This document shows, in pieces, positions 62,496 to 64,000 of a DNA stretch of 64,000 nucleotides. Within the stretch, counting starts at the first letter, position 1; each line of letters starts with the position of its first letter. The position numbers and the translations under genes were made by a program. The stretch covers positions 124,001 through 188,000 of the forward strand of contig FOHD01000002.1 in the NCBI GenBank assembly GCA_900111695.1, written 5' to 3'. Origin of the DNA: Olsenella sp. KH3B4. Its GTDB lineage: Bacteria; Actinomycetota; Coriobacteriia; Coriobacteriales; Atopobiaceae. The notes below the pieces were generated by a model. It did no database searches. It was given only the letters and a program-made list of their open reading frames with translations, and was not told the DNA's origin.

Positions 62496-62602
62496 CAAAC
62501 GAGCAGCATATGGGGTGTATCCGCTTGATGGGCAAGAGACACACCGCACCCTCGACCCTCATCGTTCTCAACAGCTCCGGCGACAGCGCTTCTCGACGCA
62601 AC

Positions 62603-62635
62603 GCGCCCCTCGCGGCCAGGTGCCGAGAGGGGCGC
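62603..62635 (-). terminator. hairpin after the alcohol dehydrogenase gene
   Basis: GCGCCCCTC (62603-62611) pairs with GAGGGGCGC (62627-62635), 28 bases beyond the stop. Confidence 0.55.
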
Positions 62636-62662
62636 TTGCCTACGGTGCTTGTCACGCTGGCG

Positions 62663-63823
62663 CTACAGAGCCGCGCGGTAAATCTCCACGATATCGTCGG
62701 CCGTAAGGGGCACGAAGCTGCCCTTGCTGCCAGTAGCGGCTTTCTCGGCCATCACACGGAAGTTCTTCTCATCATCGATGCCAACCGCACGCAGGTTGGC
62801 GGGCATGCCCATGGTGACAAAGAAGAACTCGCGCGTCTTGGCGATGGCGTCGCGTGCCACGGACATGTCATCGGTGCCCTGGAGACCCCAAACGTTGCGG
62901 CCGTACGTCGCGAACATGGGCGCCGTCTTGACGGAGAGCACGTGCTCCATCCAGGCCGGGGTAAGGATGGCCAGGCCCTCGCCGTGGGTGATGTCGTAGA
63001 AGGCAGAGAGCTCATGCTCCATGGGGTGCACGCACCAGGCATTGGCGGCACCGGCCTCTACCAGGCCGTTAATGGCATGTGAGGCAGCCCACATGAGGTT
63101 TGCGCAAGCCTCGTAGTTGTCCGGCTCCTCGAGCGCGACGGGGCCGTAGTGAATCATCGTGCGAAGAAGTCCCTCGGCCATACGCTGCTGTACATAGGCG
63201 CCCGGCTCCATGGTGAAGTAGTTCTCGAAGGTGTGGCTCATCATGTCCGCCGTACCCGCTGCCGTCTGGCGGCGCGAGACGGTGAAGGTGTAGGTGGGGT
63301 CGAGAACGGACATCGTGGGCTTCATGCACTCGGCGGCGGTGCCCCACTTCTCGTTCTTGGTCATGTCCGAAATCACCGCAAAGGGGTCCATCTCGGAGCC
63401 AGTCGCGGAGAGCGTGAGGACCGAGAAGATGGGGAGCGCATCTGTGATCTTCTCGGGATGAATGACCAGGTCCCAGGGGTCGCCATCATAGCGGGCGCCA
63501 GCAGCGACCACCTTGGCGCAGTCAATCGTGGAGCCGCCGCCGATGGCGAGGACCATGTCAACGCCCGACGCCTTGCACGTCTCGACGCCGCGGCGGACGG
63601 TCTGGATGCGCGGGTTGGGCTCGACTCCGGAGAGCTCCTCAACCTCCACGCCAGCCTGGCCGAGAATGCGCAGCGCCTCATCGTAGATACCGTTGCGCTT
63701 GATCGAGCCGCCACCATAGCAGAGCAGGACTTTCTTACCGTACTGGGCAAGCTCGGCAAGATGCGAGATCTGGCCCTTTCCAAAATGGATGGTGGTGGGA
63801 ACATGGAACGTGAAGTTGTACAT
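62663..63823 (-). CDS. iron-containing alcohol dehydrogenase (butanol dehydrogenase-like)
   Basis: This 386-residue group III alcohol dehydrogenase has MYNFTFHVPTTIHFGKGQI at the start, the NAD(P)-binding GGGS motifs (CYGGGSIKRNG, AIGGGSTIDCAKVVA) and iron ligands in DMMSHTFENYF, VHPMEHELSAFYDITHGEGLA. The similarity is to YqhD/BdhA-type enzymes that reduce aldehydes with NADPH. It likely disposes of reducing power. Start chosen at MYNF behind AAGGGA. The remaining 177 bases to the window end hold only upstream sequence. Confidence 0.9.
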   Translation of the reverse strand: MYNFTFHVPTTIHFGKGQISHLAELAQYGKKVLLCYGGGSIKRNGIYDEALRILGQAGVEVEELSGVEPNPRIQTVRRGVETCKASGVDMVLAIGGGSTIDCAKVVAAGARYDGDPWDLVIHPEKITDALPIFSVLTLSATGSEMDPFAVISDMTKNEKWGTAAECMKPTMSVLDPTYTFTVSRRQTAAGTADMMSHTFENYFTMEPGAYVQQRMAEGLLRTMIHYGPVALEEPDNYEACANLMWAASHAINGLVEAGAANAWCVHPMEHELSAFYDITHGEGLAILTPAWMEHVLSVKTAPMFATYGRNVWGLQGTDDMSVARDAIAKTREFFFVTMGMPANLRAVGIDDEKNFRVMAEKAATGSKGSFVPLTADDIVEIYRAAL

Positions 63824-64000
63824 GCTGATTCCCTTCTCGTGCAAACAGGCACCCGACTGCCGGTGCTGCGTTGGTCTCATGGTAGCGCGCGGAATGGCCG
63901 CCGCAGCTCTCGCCTCTCGTCGGCGGCCCGCACCCGGTCCTTCTCGCTTCTCGCCGCCGGTTCTACCCGGTCCCCTTCAACCGCCGAATTATTGCGCGAA

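Overview
The window is a visibly GC-rich, gene-dense chromosomal segment with short intergenic gaps. The gene content fits an anaerobic, fermentative actinobacterium, most likely of the class Coriobacteriia (Olsenella/Atopobium-like). The pointers are a homologue of the Propionibacterium (Cutibacterium) acnes polyunsaturated fatty acid isomerase, a PPi-type phosphofructokinase, a CBS-containing Mn pyrophosphatase, an NAD-malic enzyme, an LDH-fold dehydrogenase, many sugar and amino-sugar PTS-like systems, and a cell-surface glycopolymer locus. The placement is an inference from content, not from a marker gene. I saw no rRNA, tRNA, CRISPR array, prophage or insertion sequence.

Layout. 1-6.8 kb: a UvrA-like ATPase without the UvrB-binding insert (cut by the window edge), a broken beta-glucoside PTS gene, a fatty-acid isomerase homologue, and a fruK/DeoR-regulator pair preceded by four 10-bp-phased repeats. 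7-11.1 kb: a mannose-class PTS locus (IIB, fused IIC-IID, BtpA-like protein) with a divergent RpiR regulator. 11.3-15.7 kb: a membrane-anchored hypothetical protein, then a Fur/Zur regulator with a palindromic box and the zinc-type ABC operon znuA-znuC-znuB. 15.7-21.9 kb: LysR/EamA divergent pair, a repeat-bearing gap, small membrane proteins, a polysaccharide deacetylase and a glycosyltransferase carrying a C-terminal winged helix. 22-32 kb: lactate/malate dehydrogenase, EttA, pyrophosphatase, PurL and a second EamA transporter.

32.4-40.9 kb: an ECF sigma/anti-sigma pair, a lipoprotein serpin, a DUF4143 ATPase with a 33-bp repeat array in its leader, an adjacent cluster of four 25-bp repeats, malic enzyme, TrmB and a glycerophosphodiesterase. 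41-46 kb: MFS permease, a DUF3825 protein and NADP-isocitrate dehydrogenase. 46-52.5 kb: an eight-gene operon (amidohydrolase, PRD protein, SFCGS protein, DUF4312, DUF4311, DUF4310, DgaE-like lyase, DgaF-like aldolase) with a divergent GntR regulator. It looks like an uncharacterised PTS-like uptake system coupled to amino-sugar-acid catabolism. 52.6-59.8 kb: a surface-polymer operon headed by a YidC/Oxa1 to CDP-glycerol glycerophosphotransferase fusion, followed by two paralogous membrane sulfatase/LTA-synthase-fold enzymes and a HAD phosphatase. 59.9-64 kb: PPi-phosphofructokinase, a second DUF4143 ATPase whose leader carries a different (22/23-bp) repeat array, and an iron-type alcohol dehydrogenase.

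The strongest candidates for undescribed biology are the SFCGS/DUF4310-4312 operon, the YidC-glycerophosphotransferase fusion operon, and the two DUF4143 ATPases that each sit directly behind their own repeat array. Start codons were chosen from visible Shine-Dalgarno sequences and family N-termini. Function calls rest on motifs recalled from known families; no database search was run.
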